From Hetaerina americana (taxonomy: Eukaryota; Arthropoda; Insecta; Odonata; Calopterygidae), in NCBI GenBank assembly GCA_022747635.1, contig JAKTNV010000004.1, positions 21,241,469 to 21,305,468 on the forward strand: 64,000 bases of DNA. Reading direction: 5' to 3'. A model generated the notes under the pieces. That model was not told where the DNA came from. It was given only the letters and a program-made list of their open reading frames with translations, and searched no databases. The position numbers and the translations under genes were made by a program. Every line of letters begins with the position of its first letter. Within the stretch, counting starts at the first letter, position 1. Shown piece by piece: positions 45,781 to 59,207 of the stretch.

Positions 45781-46139
45781 AAAATCATTTCATTTAAGAA
45801 TTTTAGATAACCCTAATACTTGAAGGCAAAATGTACCATGTATTACAATTGGATAAAATTAAAACTAAAATCTAAAGTGTTTAGGATAATAAAACGCAGT
45901 GAAAAACAAAACACGCAGTTCCAATTAATCTTGTAAACGGGTGTAATGATGGGAATTCAACATCGATATATAGATGAAAAATCAGAATGCACATGTTTAA
46001 AGGGTTAACTTTCTTTTTCGATACATTCAAAATTAGGTATCAGCATTATTTATTCTTTAAATGGTCGCCACGCTTAGTTTGTGAAACCAATGGGTAGAGA
46101 GCGCTAAAAGGTAAATCTTCCATTTATTCGGTCTTTCAA
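45781..46139. other. AT-rich DNA, nothing recognised
   Basis: No supported feature. Confidence 0.4.
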
Positions 46140-46400
46140 TCCGCAGACTGAATCCGACCCGCCATTCTTCCCCATGCCATACTAACCCTGTTGTTCCCTG
46201 GTGGCTCTTCATTCTTACCTCTCTCATCATTCAACCTAAGATTTTTTTCTCCATTGTCTCCCACGTGGAACCTTCCCTTCTATTACGGTCCTAACAAATC
46301 CATTGTCTCTCAGGGCTTGACTAACTCATTTGGTTCTTCTCTTCCGTATGGCGCTCCATATGGCCTCCTGCCCTTCTGTTTGCTTCATCGTTTCTGATTT
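46140..46400 (-). mobile_element. LINE C-terminal fragment, different subfamily
   Basis: The minus strand reads ALRDNGFVRTVIEGKVPRGRQW. This is the arginine-rich tail of a LINE reverse transcriptase, with FVRTVIEGKVPRGR replacing the MLKTVIEGRILGKR of the other copies, so it probably belongs to another subfamily. Downstream frames are broken. Confidence 0.68.
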
Positions 46401-49400
46401 TAGCTGTACATTTGATCTGCGGTACAAGAAAAGAATTTATTTCCGATTTATGACGATAATTGGACGAAACTCTCTCTCTCCCTGATGCTTTCGTCAAATC
46501 ACTCCAGGACCCTTAATAAACTGAATGAACAAAAACGAGATGGTGTATGCCTTAAATAACTAAATAATACGGATTTATACATCGATAGGCGCTAATACAT
46601 TGAGAAGTAAAACGCAATACCGTTGTACATTCATGGCTAGCATTGAAACGTTCTGAAACTCTCACAGCACACTTTTATTGATTTCCACAACTTCTTTGGA
46701 AGCCTTTTGTGTTAATCCCAGCAAAAAAACCATCAGATAAATTAATAGTCGGTTATTTGAATCAGGATAAAAACGGCAGTGGAGTTTCACCAATCATCAA
46801 AACGGATGAATACGTAAAATAAATTAGAGCATATGCCGGTCTTGAGTACATCTTTTAGAAGTTAGCAAACAAAATTATCAAATAGAATATAGGAACTATT
46901 TAGGATATGCGCGTTTTACTCATCAATCAAAGTGACTAAAATATAAGATTTATTAATATCGTTATGTGAATTCAAAGGCATACTTGTCTATTACTAACCC
47001 ACACCCTAAGTAATATTGAATTTTCCAAAGGAAACCATCTTACCGATAATATCAATACACTAATAAATAATTATCAATCAAAATAAATGGTTTGTCACTC
47101 CTACCATGGAATTAAAAGATGAAACTTTTGAAGCCATGTAAGAAACTCAATCAATCATTCGAGTTTACTAAGCAATCATTGTGCCAGGCGAGTAAGTAAC
47201 TAACCAAAGCACGAGGCGGTTATTCTTCCAGTCCTTACATTCATTAAGTTTGTTTTTTTGAGAACTTCATTTGGTACACCTCATCAAGTAAGGAGAACAA
47301 TATTTTAGTTAAGAATTTTGATTAACAATTGATTAAGCTGATGAATTTAAAATAATTTCTTAGGTAACACTCGAACGCATAAGATACTCCTTAAATTTAC
47401 AGCACATAACTGTGTGCGAGAGATTTTTCACCCGGGACGCAGCAGAAAACGTCTCTAGAGAAGGAGTCCCCAAGTAAAGCCTCAATCTCTCGGAGTGCGC
47501 CAAAATCGACAGGTGTATGCAAGGGCGTTTGTATATTCGACTTCTAACCAGAAGGTCCATTATAATACGCCAAATTCAAAGGTTAAAGATTAAAGCTTCT
47601 TTTTGAGGTATCAAAGGTAGTTTTCGGAGTATTCATCGTTGGGCTTTCGTATAGTAGTACTTTCAAATATAAAGAACGAACAAAAATAATACAATATTTT
47701 ATATTTGCTCAACTTCAGCTTAAGAAAATATTTTCACTTCCGAGTTATGAAACTTTCTCTAAGTTTCCCAGTTCCTCACCTTACTCACAAAAGAACATCA
47801 GGAGGCTGGGGAAAGGTTACAGGATGTTATTGCTCAGCTCTCCTATATTTATTTTTTGAGATGTGTACCGATTATTATCAGTTTTGGACAGTCCCTGTAC
47901 ACTATCTTTAGAATGTTGGGCCAATAAACATAATTGAGGTAATTTAAAGGAGTTTTTACAGCAATAGCGTACTGCTATGAATTAATTTGACAAATTTGTC
48001 CCTAGGTGAAAATACGAAAAAAAGGTTTTCAGCTAAATCAAACAGCAATTCTTACTGTACATCAGTCTCCCTATCGGCATTTTGTCAGTTTTGGATTACT
48101 TTTGCGCCTATCTCAGAAGACACCTACCTTGGGCGTCATTAAATGATACAACGACGTGTATCGAAAAAAATCCATAGCCGAATGTAAATACTTACGGGCC
48201 GAAGTTGCTTGGCTTGGCACAATTATAACGGGTACAGGATCTCAAAACCGTTACATCGATATCTGGAGTCCGTAAAATGGAGTCAACGTTTCATCGACTT
48301 GCTAAAATTAGCCTTTTAGTGTTTCATAAACTGAAAGTCATTACGTGCTTCGTGTAACTAGCCATTTCGTGTTCGTCGCATTTGATCCAGTTGGCACTTT
48401 AAAATAGCTTCAGGTCGCTTCGCTTGTAACCGATTGGCATGGCGATCGTCCCTTAAGCGACAGAGAACGAAACATGTGGTCCAGGCATCGTGGTTAGCTC
48501 ATTAAAAATAATTGACTTTCTCCTATATTTTAATGTGTGAGATGGCGCCGCTCTGACTCCAGCCCTCCTGTTCCCGGAAACGGGTGAACCACGCCTCCCG
48601 GCGAAGGCCAGTCTAGTGCGCCCGAGATGAGACGGAGAGAGACGACGATTATAAATGAACAAAAACCATCAGCTTAACAAATTAAAAGACCACCCAGTTC
48701 ATATTAGCAAAGGAGAGAAGCTTTCATCAGATGTAATTTTTGTAGTTTTTTGGGCGACGTTTTTTCTATTTAATCCAGGGAGAAAGAGAATAATTTTAAA
48801 AAAGTTTCACTCTCGCAAATTTTATAGCAATATGGAAAATTTTCCCTTGAAAATAAATCAGAAGAAATATTATCAGTCAAACAAGTATATGTATATTTAT
48901 CCAGTCTCATACTCAAATAGGCATTATTATTATCTGCAGGGGTAACTCTTCAAGGATTAATAACAACAATTTTTTTCTAATTTACAAGAATGCAAAATAA
49001 TATAAACATACTGAGCCAATAAAAAATGTTCACCCATTCGAAACATTCTAAAACAATCCATTAAAAATTTAAATGATATTGTTTTCAATCAGCACAAGAT
49101 ACGACCTTTCAGTTTAATACTTTGATTCAAAATTAATGTAACCAATTTGCACTACCATATTTATTTCCATTAAGTACGTACAAATTGAAGGGGAAGGGGA
49201 ACTGTGCACCACCTCGCATTGAACTGGACGATTCCATGCGTGTAGCGCTCATAAGTAAATGAGTTCTGACCATGTTATAATAAATTCATGGTGATGGCTC
49301 ATTTGTCATTTGCACTTAGCGGGAGACAATGCACCTTGGAAGTCCGCGGATCAACAATTTTGGATTTTTAACTCAAGAAATTCGCCCCAGCAACAGAGTA

Positions 49401-50359
49401 AAAAATGATAACAATTCTATTATCATTATACACTACATTATGCAGAGGAAATTCTTGATAACAATAAAGTTTGCAGCAGTTTTATGCTGAATAGCCCCGC
49501 ACTGTCGGGAATGGAAGGAAAAATGCATGACCCCACTGGAAACTGAACACGATCGGGATTGCTTATCACGGCCTTTGATGTCATTAGATTGGAGTGTGGA
49601 TACATTCATACAGCTAGTAATTTTGCTTGGCAGAGGAATTCAATCGAGAATTTTGAAATACTTTCCTCCTCTGGGGTTCGGGCTCCCTTATTAGGAAGTG
49701 GACGTTACATCGCTTTCGCTCTCCTAGGGACGCGGAACGCTCAAATTTGAGCATCGTAATTTATTAATTTAAACTACATCCAACCAAGGGTTATGCGATT
49801 GCTTCAACACTGGCATAATATGCTTATGCTATGCCATATGTAATGACAAATTAATGCATGTATATATGGGTTTTCACGAAAGATTTTTTCCCGGTACTCC
49901 CACTTTAGAGTCATGTACTTTTTTCTGAAGATCCAGAGAGACACAGAAATCGATAAGCAACTAACAGATTTTTATCGAATCGTACAGCAAATCGACGCAA
50001 ATTGGAAGAATGATCGTCTATGATGTCAAAATTATCATGGACGTTACTGTAATGGTAACGGCATTGAAATTAACTCATACAAATTATGAGTATTAAATGA
50101 ATCATAAATTATAAGAGATGGTAATAATGTATAAAATGCAAAAAATTATATTAAATGTGCAAATGTAGAAATCAACCATTCGGATGACTGCCCCATTCAA
50201 TAAAGTCGTTGTTTACTATTCCGATCAAAATTATCTGGTCGACTTGGTCGCCTGAGGGAGTCCCCTCAAAAATGCGACTAGGAGCAATTATCGATCTAGG
50301 AAGATCATCGATCATATGGACAAAGACTTAATGTTTAAGCCAAGACCATAAACTGTGAC
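46401..50359. other. Long AT-rich stretch, nothing recognised
   Basis: About 4 kb with no supported gene or repeat. A small balanced patch at 48400-48650 contains CGCCTCCCGGCGAAGGCC but no identifiable element. The 96-residue frame at 48655-48945 is Lys/Tyr/Asn-rich background translation. Confidence 0.45.
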
Positions 50360-50950
50360 TCTTTTTAGTCAGTAGCACATCGGCACCGCTCGCCTGCTCG
50401 ACTGAATCCGTTGTAGATCTCGACCACGCGAAAGGACATTTGGCGCCTCCGACCTGAGCACTGAACATGGACGGCGGGCCACGCCTCGGAGTGTCGCCCA
50501 CTGCCGGCGTCCCTCGGGTGGAGGGAAATTGTCCTGATCCACGGAGCTTCCCCCAGGAAAACCCTGCAAGGCTCCAACTCGACATTTACCCCGCCCGGAG
50601 ATGATTTCTACCCCCTGCCCGCCCTTCCCCCTTTCCACCACACGAAGTGGATTTCCTTTGGAAGTCTTAGGGGAAACCGGAAAGAGGCATTCCACCAAAC
50701 TTTTCAAAACAATATTAACCCTTCACACGGTCGATGACTCAGGAATGAATCCCTCGACTCCCGGACCCCCTTCCCTCCTTTCTTCTCTACCCCCCCCCCC
50801 TTCCGCTCCTCCTCTGATTTTATTTTGGGGGAAAACAAGGCGTGAGGGGGAGGGCTGCGCGGAGGGGATCTTTATGATCCTCCGACCCGCTTCGACGCCT
50901 ACGAGAGAATGCAGGCGAGCATCAAAACCCCATATGACGAACGGATCGAT
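50360..50950. promoter_or_regulatory. GC-rich island
   Basis: CpG-rich left half and a pyrimidine-rich right half with a run of ten C near 50790. Overlapping frames of 70-118 residues on both strands, none with a domain. The 112-residue minus frame (50707-50369) is Gly/Arg-rich. Possible promoter region; no gene identified. Confidence 0.3.
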
Positions 50951-52724
50951 ATTTTAAGAGGACATGGAAGTAATTTTTTTGGAAAAGTACCCATTTCAGA
51001 TTACCCGTCAGACATCAAAGAAATATTTTTGGTCTCTTCTAAAACGATACGTAGAACCACTTCATTTGAAAACAAAGAAGAATGAACTAATGGCAATAAT
51101 AATCACTGTAGTCTGCTGGGCCAATGTTTGCAGGAACTCTTAATCAAAAATTCAAGTATCATTCGTAAGAAACGCAAGAACTTGGAACGTCGGCTCAAAT
51201 TAATTTTCAACAATTAATAACAGCGATGCCCGATAAAATGTAGCTGCATGACGACAGGAAATTAATGTTGAAACAAATTCTCTTCTAGCGATAAGACCAT
51301 CGATAGTGAAGGTGTAATACATTACGTGCCAACCGTATTTGAAAATTAAAAAAAAAAATATCTCAGTAATTCATAGCATGATTACGTGGGCTAATTAAAT
51401 AATCTTCATTGGTAAAAGAAAAATAATTAAGTGAAAATGCCACTCAAGGGAACTTATGTCGAAACACATATTTTTAGGAAAACTTACCAGAAAGATACTT
51501 AGTTTTTAAAATATTTAGAAATTTTTATTTTCGGGAATAAAATTTCGGAAAAATATAAAAATTGTTCCCAAGCAAATATAGCCTAAATTACAAATATGTG
51601 ATCAAAGTTTTATTACTTATGAGTTAGCAAAAGTACCAAAAATCTTCAGAAAATTTGATTCATGTCCGGACAATCCTAACTCCTGAAATCAAGTACGTAT
51701 ATAGCCACGGAAGGATTTTTGGGGCCAACTGCATCAAGCTAGAAAAGAATCGTAACCCTCAAATCAGCCACTCACGTGCCGTCTGAACACGCACTTGCCG
51801 AAGAAAAACAACAGAAGAAGTACCCGTGACACGGCATTTTAATCCACGGGAACACCCGATCAAAATTTTGTGACTCATTGCTATATGAGTCAATACAAAA
51901 ATTTGGGTCAAGCGGCGGGGATGAAATGCCAAATACCTCGAGAAAAAAATATAAGTTCCACCTTGCGCGCACGACAACACTCATTTTACGGGACGAAGGG
52001 TGCGAAAAAAAAGTCATTCCGACATCTCCCACCCCTCTTTCCTTCCAACGCTGGGATGTGAGAGCAGAGTCGTGTACAAGTGAAGCCTACGAATCAACAT
52101 GGGGACGTAATGGTGGGAATCTCGAAAAGATATAGAGTCGAATATCACCCCAAATACATCTAACATTATACTGCTTTTTTAACGTATCCATTTCGCAACG
52201 ACGCATTCACGAGGGAGATAGCGGAAAAAAGGGAGAAGCGTTTCAATCGACGAGAAAATAAGGAAATCTCGTGGAATAAATAAACGAAGCAGACAGGAAA
52301 ATTGGATGTAGGAGAAACTGAGACGCATGTGGTATGCAGAAGGATGTGATTGGAATGGGAATGGTGGGTAAAGGTTGAGGAATGATAATAGTCATTTGAG
52401 ACGATATGTAGGTCGGGTATAAATAAACAAGCGTGGCAAGCACAATGGGTCAGGTCGGCAAACCTCTTTATTCTCGTGCAAAAAATGCCAATTTCTATAG
52501 CCGTCAAGAGCTACAAATTTTCCAAATACATTTTAATTTGAAGCATTTCCGATTAGGTTTAAGAATATTTTTCGCCGAATAGCACGAATCTAAGTTTTTA
52601 CGCGGGAAATATTCGAGTATTAGTGAATTTATTCAATATATATTCACTCTAAATGTTACATGTGCTTTCTTCAGGTGTGACGCAGCCTAAGAAAATATCC
52701 GCTGTCGGAAGTGCAGTCTGCGGT
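50951..52724. other. AT-rich DNA, nothing recognised
   Basis: No supported feature. Overlapping short frames around 51760-52135 and 52166-52507 have no domain. Confidence 0.45.
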
Positions 52725-53170
52725 TTTACTTTCGGTTATCTACCGATTACAGGTAGGTTTTAGACGATCCTCGAAAAAACTACACCAGTTGTAAAAACTA
52801 CTACCATACATCGTTGAGTATTTATAAAGAAGTTCTGCATTTTTTGTATTTCGTCGTTTAACTCTCGTTTTCCAGTTCTTCATTCACGCAAACTACAGGT
52901 ATATTCGTGCCTCCCAATTTCTCATTACCTCCACCTTCTCCGCCAGCCAAGTGTTCTTTCGTCTTTAACGGCCTTCAACAACCCATTACGCCACAATATC
53001 TCAAGCATCCACTTTTCCTGTCTTCTACCAATCTCCCCTAACTATGCCCTCTACTTCTCAGCCAAATTCAAGATTTATTCGTTTTTCTTCCCTACTTCCA
53101 ATTTATTTCCTCCATATTTTTCTATACATCCATCTCATAAGCCTATAATACACGTCCATTTGCTTTCACA
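52725..53170 (-). mobile_element. LINE C-terminal fragment with 3' end
   Basis: On minus, LMRWMYRKIWRK corresponds to FEMW.WRRI at 25.3 kb. Then come GEIGRRQEKWMLEILWRNGLL and KAVKDERTLGWRR, equivalent to IQRRQKRWM and LKTVIEGR. The 3' end (plus CTACCGATTACAGGTAGG near 52740) is the reverse complement of the block at 26.06 kb. It shows the C-terminus and 3' untranslated end in one piece, with frameshifts. Confidence 0.75.
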
Positions 53171-53464
53171 AAGAGCAAATTTTAGTTTTAGCCTCGTTTT
53201 AGTTCAACTCCCGCACGATGCGCTCCGTATTTCATTTTTTTTCTTTACTCAATCCTATGATCAATGAGTCTGTAATCTTCTTTGTGTAAATAATGCTTTT
53301 GTCAACGCAATACTCCAAATTCCCTAATACGTAAGCCCATTTTCTTCCCAAATAATTGAACTATGTCACCCACTCTACCTTATCCTACTTGTCTTACATT
53401 AATGCGTACCTGAGCCTTCATACTTACTGGAAGCACTCACGACTAATTGGGAATTGCGGATTCC
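53171..53464. other. No feature recognised
   Basis: AT-rich stretch between a LINE fragment and a foldback repeat. Confidence 0.4.
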
Positions 53465-53675
53465 AGCGAGAATCACATGGTTCACTTTTCCCAATGAAAG
53501 AAGGCCCTATGCTTTTCCACATAGAAACATTTTTATTACGACCTAGGTTTCGTTACAGCTTAACATATTCACCTGAACCTAGGTCGTAATAAAAATGTAC
53601 AATGTGGAAAAGCAAAGTGCCTTCTCTCATCATGAACAATTTCCACCATGTTACGCCTGAAACTGTGTTATTTGG
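53465..53675. mobile_element. Foldback repeat, Penelope-like terminal repeats in inverted orientation
   Basis: The inner arms 53500-53549 and 53576-53624 are inverted copies. The innermost 22 bp are perfect (left ends CGACCTAGGTT, right starts AACCTAGGTCG). Outside that there are a few mismatches and one single-base indel. Weaker similarity extends both arms outward to about 53465 and 53675. On minus, the left arm and the 26-base spacer give CTGTAAC-GAAACC-TA-GGTC-GTAATAAA, a hammerhead-like 3' half with GTC triplet. The CUGANGA core appears only as CAGGTGA. Its right arm matches 2611-2700 inverted. It is an older relative in structure of the element at 7.5 kb. Confidence 0.6.
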
Positions 53676-54099
53676 TCACTTTCCCCCATGATTTATTAAA
53701 TTAATTATTATTTAGTTCATATTTATTACATTGACTGGGTAACCCACACATAATTTATATGTTGGATTATATGCTCCATGGCTGAAGGCATTTGGTTGAA
53801 TGCACCACAGTAATGTCATCATCATTGAGAGATACTGGATACCAAACCTGATATTGGCTGGACGCAGTTCTCCACTCATTTCTTCTATCCGATAGCATAT
53901 TCATTTCGAAATGTTCACGAATTTACTAAAGTATAATCCATCCAAATTATCGACAAAGTAATGGTCGAAAACAATAAATAGTTCACTATCTATTTTTTTA
54001 ATAATGAAAATCGAATATCAGCAGCAAAATTTAATCGCATTGATCGTCGAGACTCTTGAATTGCATGGCGACATCGCTCATCACGATCAGCGCCAGTGA
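53676..54099. other. AT-rich DNA, nothing recognised
   Basis: No supported feature. Confidence 0.4.
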
Positions 54100-54880
54100 A
54101 TCATAAAGCCACCGAGTAGCAGCGCCTATCATAGCATAGGGATCCCAACCACGAGTGACCGCCCAGAGGAGCACGGACAGGTGAGGGACGCTGACGAGAG
54201 AGAGAGGCCACCGGTGATTCACGCAAACTCCCGGCGAAGGTCCACGTTCTCCAACGCCGTCCGTCCGTCAAATCAGCTTCTTAGGGGGCCGATGGCAAAG
54301 AGATGTCCCAGGGAGCGAGAAAGGGGGAGTTGCCGAGGGGAGGAGGGAAAGAACGGGGACGCCATTACCCGTGACTCCCTTTCAACGGGGCTCGCGGCCT
54401 GTTATAAGGTCAGGGTCGTCCCTTCCGATGAGGCAACATTACTTTTCCTCACTTTCTTGCAAACCGAGAGCAGGATGGCGGGGCGTTTAACGTTCCGACC
54501 TGGCGGTGGTGGCGGCGATGACCAGCTGTTCCTCCCACGCGCCTCCCCGCCGACAAATGGGACGATGGCGAGGATGAAATGATTCAACAGCCGTGCATAC
54601 CCTTTTACGAATGGGTTTTATAGCCGTGGAAGACGATAATGCGTTCCGCGAATTGCCAAAACCAAATGCAGCCGAATGGCTTCACGTGGCGCCGTTCCTC
54701 GCTCACTCTCTCGGATGTTTCTCAATAACGGCCGATAGCGGCGGCAGCTTCACGGGCGGGATTAAGCACGGGGAGAGAGATATTTTACGAGGGCGTAAAA
54801 ATAAGACGCTGGCAATAATAGCGGCGACATTTCACAACGTTCTAAACAACAAGAAAGACATTTCCTGTTAACCATTCGAA
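54100..54880. promoter_or_regulatory. GC-rich CpG island with possible splice donor
   Basis: CpG-dense island. CACGGACAG followed by GTGAGG at 54181 is a plausible plus-strand splice donor. A 133-residue plus frame (54181-54582) and a 92-residue frame (54593-54871) have no recognisable domain. The composition change at both borders is sharp. It may be a promoter or first exon of an unidentified gene. Confidence 0.33.
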
Positions 54881-57576
54881 TTCCGAATGTTTCCAATGTC
54901 AAATTCAAACATTAATGAAATATGGTACTTTTAATCCCTGCTCGCTCCAGTCAATGAGTTACTTCTGTACTTTTTCCGTTATAATTCTCCATTTAATGAG
55001 AGAAATCATATCAATAAATCAATCGTATTCATTTTTTTCACAGACATTTTTATTTAATTTAAATTTTGCGGTATAAAATACGTTCTTACGTTTACGATAT
55101 AATTTGTCCGAAATAGATATGCACTGACTTTTTCGTGACGGCTGTCTGCACACAGGTAACATTTCTCATAGAGATGGCGTGTACTTTTTGTGGCTGCGTC
55201 CCAATCTTTATTTATTATTGGAGAATATATAATCTTTCAAAATTATTGGGTGTACTCAGGTCGTCGCGGCCATACTTATTAGCCGGGGAAGGGGTTTCGA
55301 AGAATCCACGTCCATCAACCTCAGAATCAATGACTACCATGCTCCAAAGACAAGAGCAAAGAGGTACAAATGATCCTAGGGGCGTCTTCTCCTTGTCACA
55401 AGTGCCATTATTTTCGACATGCGCGCCGAGATGAATTTAATGTTTCCCATAATTGAGCTTTTGGCTCCACCGAGCATGTACACTTAGTACAATAGACGAG
55501 TGCGATTGGATGAGTCACGAGTAAATCAGTAAGTAATATTACCGCAGTCCGTGTAAATCTGCCTCAGTTCGCACATCAGACCTGTTTCGCTTTTTTATCT
55601 CCCGAGCACTCATGTTCGTTTCTCCTGGATCTGAAAGTGCAGCGGCAAACAGCATGAGTGTGATAGTCTAGTGGGATTCCTCGTCTATTTCTATGGTGAT
55701 GGAATAATTCAGCCATATCTTACGTTCAATTATACTACCCAAAAAGGACCGTAACGTTTCCGTAGCTCGAGTAAGTTAACGCATTTATTTAAGTAAGAGG
55801 ACGAAGAGGGACATAATTCCCCTATAATTTCCGAGGAATTTCTCTAGGTTGCATCTACTCTGCATAATTAGGGAAACACCTACGATTAAATTTTATTCCG
55901 AACTTCAAGAATGTATCTACGCACGTTCATATGGGATGCGACGAAATAGTTACCTCTGAGACCAAAAAATCACGAAAGTTCGAATCAGTGAGAGAGAAAA
56001 AAGCTAGCCATTTCGTTCACCGTTAGCCCCATATAAGGTACGATTCGACGTCCATTCCCGATAAACTTAACACGCGGCTGACCAGTTTCCAGTTCGTATG
56101 ATTATTGATGCGTCTGAAATACATATAATTCAGAGTAGCCGTAAAGCTGATACAAGACAAACCTGTTTACGACAGAGTAGGCATTAACTTTAAATGAAAA
56201 ATAGATCCCGGATGATTTTGTGCGAATATTCCGCCGGAGAACCAGCGTATCTGCTTGCAGCGAATGTAAAACCATCCGAGCAAACAAGAAATGACCTGGG
56301 AATATTATGATTACCGCATCCCAACATTATTCATGAAGCTATAATCCGATCGAAGTAATTGAAATATGCCAAGTAGACTCGAATTGGCTTTTTCAGAGGC
56401 TCTCAAGTTTCGGGCAGCAGTGATTCTTATTATGACAATCAGAAATATGGAATACTAAATGCCTGACAACTGTTTTGGACAGTACACTACAACCTAGAAA
56501 AAGGCCGATTGCTGCCTCTTGTAGAAGGCTTTCGTTTTGAGACGAAATTGCTACCGCTGCCATCATTTTAGTATCCTTCCAAAGATGTCTACCAAATACC
56601 TTGAAGGAGTAAAATATAACGAATCCTCCTCGTTATATAACATTTAAGGAAAAATACAACTATAATTATTAGTTCAGCCCGATGGCTCACACTACGTCGT
56701 CGACTTAACTCTTGACTTGTCTTCGCTCGGACTAGAGCAACAACTCTTAGTATGTTATAATCAGTTTCATGGAAGATAAAGCTCTCCTTTAATGTTTACG
56801 AGGATTTATGGATCACGCCTATTCCACAGACTTACTTTTTCTACATATCTCTCCTTTCTTCTTTCATCTCTTGTATTTAAGCTCATTCAGCTCTACAAGA
56901 TCAACTTCCGTTTGAACCAGCTCAAGGAGGAAGATGGAAATGGTGAAATGAGGGAAAGATCAAAACCGCAGGCATTCTCATATGAAAACGATTTTCCCGA
57001 AGGCGCACGTTTTGCAGGCCACAGTTGAGAGATCACCGCAAAGAAATCGATGAAGTGATTATTTTCGGGATTGGCGCTAACGTTTCACGGGAAAAGTCAC
57101 ACGCAACGTGGCTCTTTATGTAAGCTTCCTCGGGCAAGCCTCATGTGCTAATGGTGCGTCATCTCATATCCTTGTAAAATTCTATATTTGTTTGATCAAC
57201 TACTCTTTGCACGTGATTAGATCAATCCCTAAATAAATTATGAATTGTTTGTCGTTGCTTTACTCCCGTGAAAATACACCCATCTTATTGAAAAAAATAT
57301 TAAATGCTAACCTAAATATTTCCATTTCATGCCCACTTTGATGGTTAAATGACTTGAGTGAGGCTGAAAGACATGCAATATAAATGCTCGGATAGCAAAT
57401 ACATTGACAAAAGTCACATTTTAGCAGTGCAAAAACAAAAAAAAATGCAACGAGTGAAGTTGTACTGATTCCCAAGGAAAATAAATCATTAAATAGCTTT
57501 AAGTTAATAACTGACAGTGGCGCAACGGTCACAGTGCATAATTCGTACACTGGGGGTTCCCTAGTACTATCATTTG
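54881..57576. other. AT-rich DNA, nothing recognised
   Basis: No supported gene. CACACAGGTAACA near 55151 resembles a donor but has no context. A block at 57512-57560 (GACAGTGGCGCAACGGTCACAG and GGGGGTTCCC) weakly recalls Pol III boxes just before the SINE. Confidence 0.4.
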
Positions 57577-57850
57577 GCCTAAGGCTTGTTAGCCTATTGG
57601 TTACAGAGTTCATTTGACAAGAGCATGGGTTCGATTCCCGCTAACTATGGACTCCTTTAGTTTCACCTAAGCTCTTGTGATTTTTAGGGCAACTAATCTT
57701 CCTGAAGAAACCGCACGCACGTGGCACGGGGATATGAACTGATCCCTATTCGTTCTCATACGTGAATTTCACACCTCACCAGCCTTGTTGCGAAGTGAGG
57801 TCTACCCTTGTCTATCAAACCAACCTTAAGGTTGATTACAGAGATGTATC
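57577..57850 (+). mobile_element. SINE family B, second copy
   Basis: The head has an A-box-like TTAGCCTATTGGTTACAGAG and a perfect B-box form in GGGTTCGATTCCCG. The body shares landmarks in order with 18727-19003: CACCTAAGCTCTTGTGATTTTT, CTAATCTTCCTGAAGAAACCG, CACGGGGATATGAACTG, GTGAATTTCACAC and ATCAAACCAACCTTAAGG. A 117-residue minus frame overlapping its head is incidental. Confidence 0.85.
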
Positions 57851-59199
57851 AATTGCTGCAATGAATATAGCAGAAAATCCACGCAGTGAGTGTGGCCAGC
57901 TAGTTTCCCTTTCCCACAATGTCAATGCGGTTAATCAGCGGTTATTTCAACGAAAAAATGCACTTTTAATTTCTTATTATCCTGACAAGATGCCTCCTGT
58001 CTTCATTTCGACATATCGCGTACCGAGTTTTATTTTCTCGTGATAATGTATTGTGCAGTAAATATAGAACGATGCTAATGCAATATATCTTCAAAATAAA
58101 CGGCAGTGGAATCTGGAACAATTTGGCTCTGTTTGACAAGAACTACTTACACTAATGGCAAAAAGTGTACATCACAAATCTCAGTTAACCGCATAGGCCC
58201 ATCGAAGATTAGTGAGCAACATGCTCGATGAATCATTAAAGGAAATGCAGGATTGCACCAGAATTAATCTCTGGCAAACAAACTGCAAGATGCATTCACT
58301 AAGAGCGCAAGACAAAAACATTAAACAAGGACAAACTAAGCAATTCAGCTGGCACATTCATGAACATTTACTGAATTTAAAGGGTACTAACAAGCTAATC
58401 GAAAATTAAGAACATTGATTAACTCCTTTGCTGAATACACAAATTGGAATCCTGGCATGCGAGTATGCAGTGATTGGAAGATATTCCTGGGCACAAAATC
58501 ATCAAAATTATTTCATTGCTCACTCGATTAGCATGGTCGCGTTTGGATACTATCCGCATAGAACGCACTGGACGAGTAACCTATATGATGAACTTTATTA
58601 AAATGTTTACAAACGCATAGTCTATACGAGTACCTATACAGTTTCACGTCCGGAAAAGCTCCAATAAGTGTCATTGAGCGGCGATGGTAACGCAGCACCT
58701 GGAACATCTGAAATCCATTGAAACAAGCACTATCAACACAAGTAGGTATGGTACTCTCATTACATACCTTATGGTACTATCGTCAATTCGAGTATGCCAA
58801 GGAAGAAAGTTGAATTTATAACGGGTGGAAAAGCTCATAAATGAAGTACACCCGGTGTGAGGGAGGTGTTTGGCCGGAGGGATGCGACGTGGCATTGGGG
58901 GGAGGGGGGGAGACTTGCGGGCACATTCCTATTGCCGGTATTAGCCTATTCAAGATTTTGCCAGCACCACTTGGTCCCATTTTGCGTTTTCATTCCTTTC
59001 CGCCCACAAACACTCGGACTTCCTCCAAAAAAAAAGAAAGAAATTCACGCATCTAACTTAAATGAAAAAAGATACTGAAGTTTCTCTTTTGATTTTCAAA
59101 CGTGAATGTTTGATCCTGGAGATTTCCATCAATTTTTCATTCGATTCGGCGTTTAAGCGACGAAATTCATCCCAATAGTAAGCGCTTACGGGGGATGAG
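57851..59199. other. No feature recognised
   Basis: Mostly AT-rich. A G-rich patch at 58850-58920 contains a GGGGGGAGGGGGGGAG run. No gene supported. Confidence 0.4.
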
Positions 59200-59207
59200 T
59201 GACGTCA
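59200..59207. promoter_or_regulatory. Palindromic CRE-like site
   Basis: TGACGTCA is the full cAMP-response-element palindrome bound by CREB/ATF-type bZIP factors. It lies in a small balanced-composition patch with CCGCGG next to it. A single 8-bp match can occur by chance in a window this size. Confidence 0.3.
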
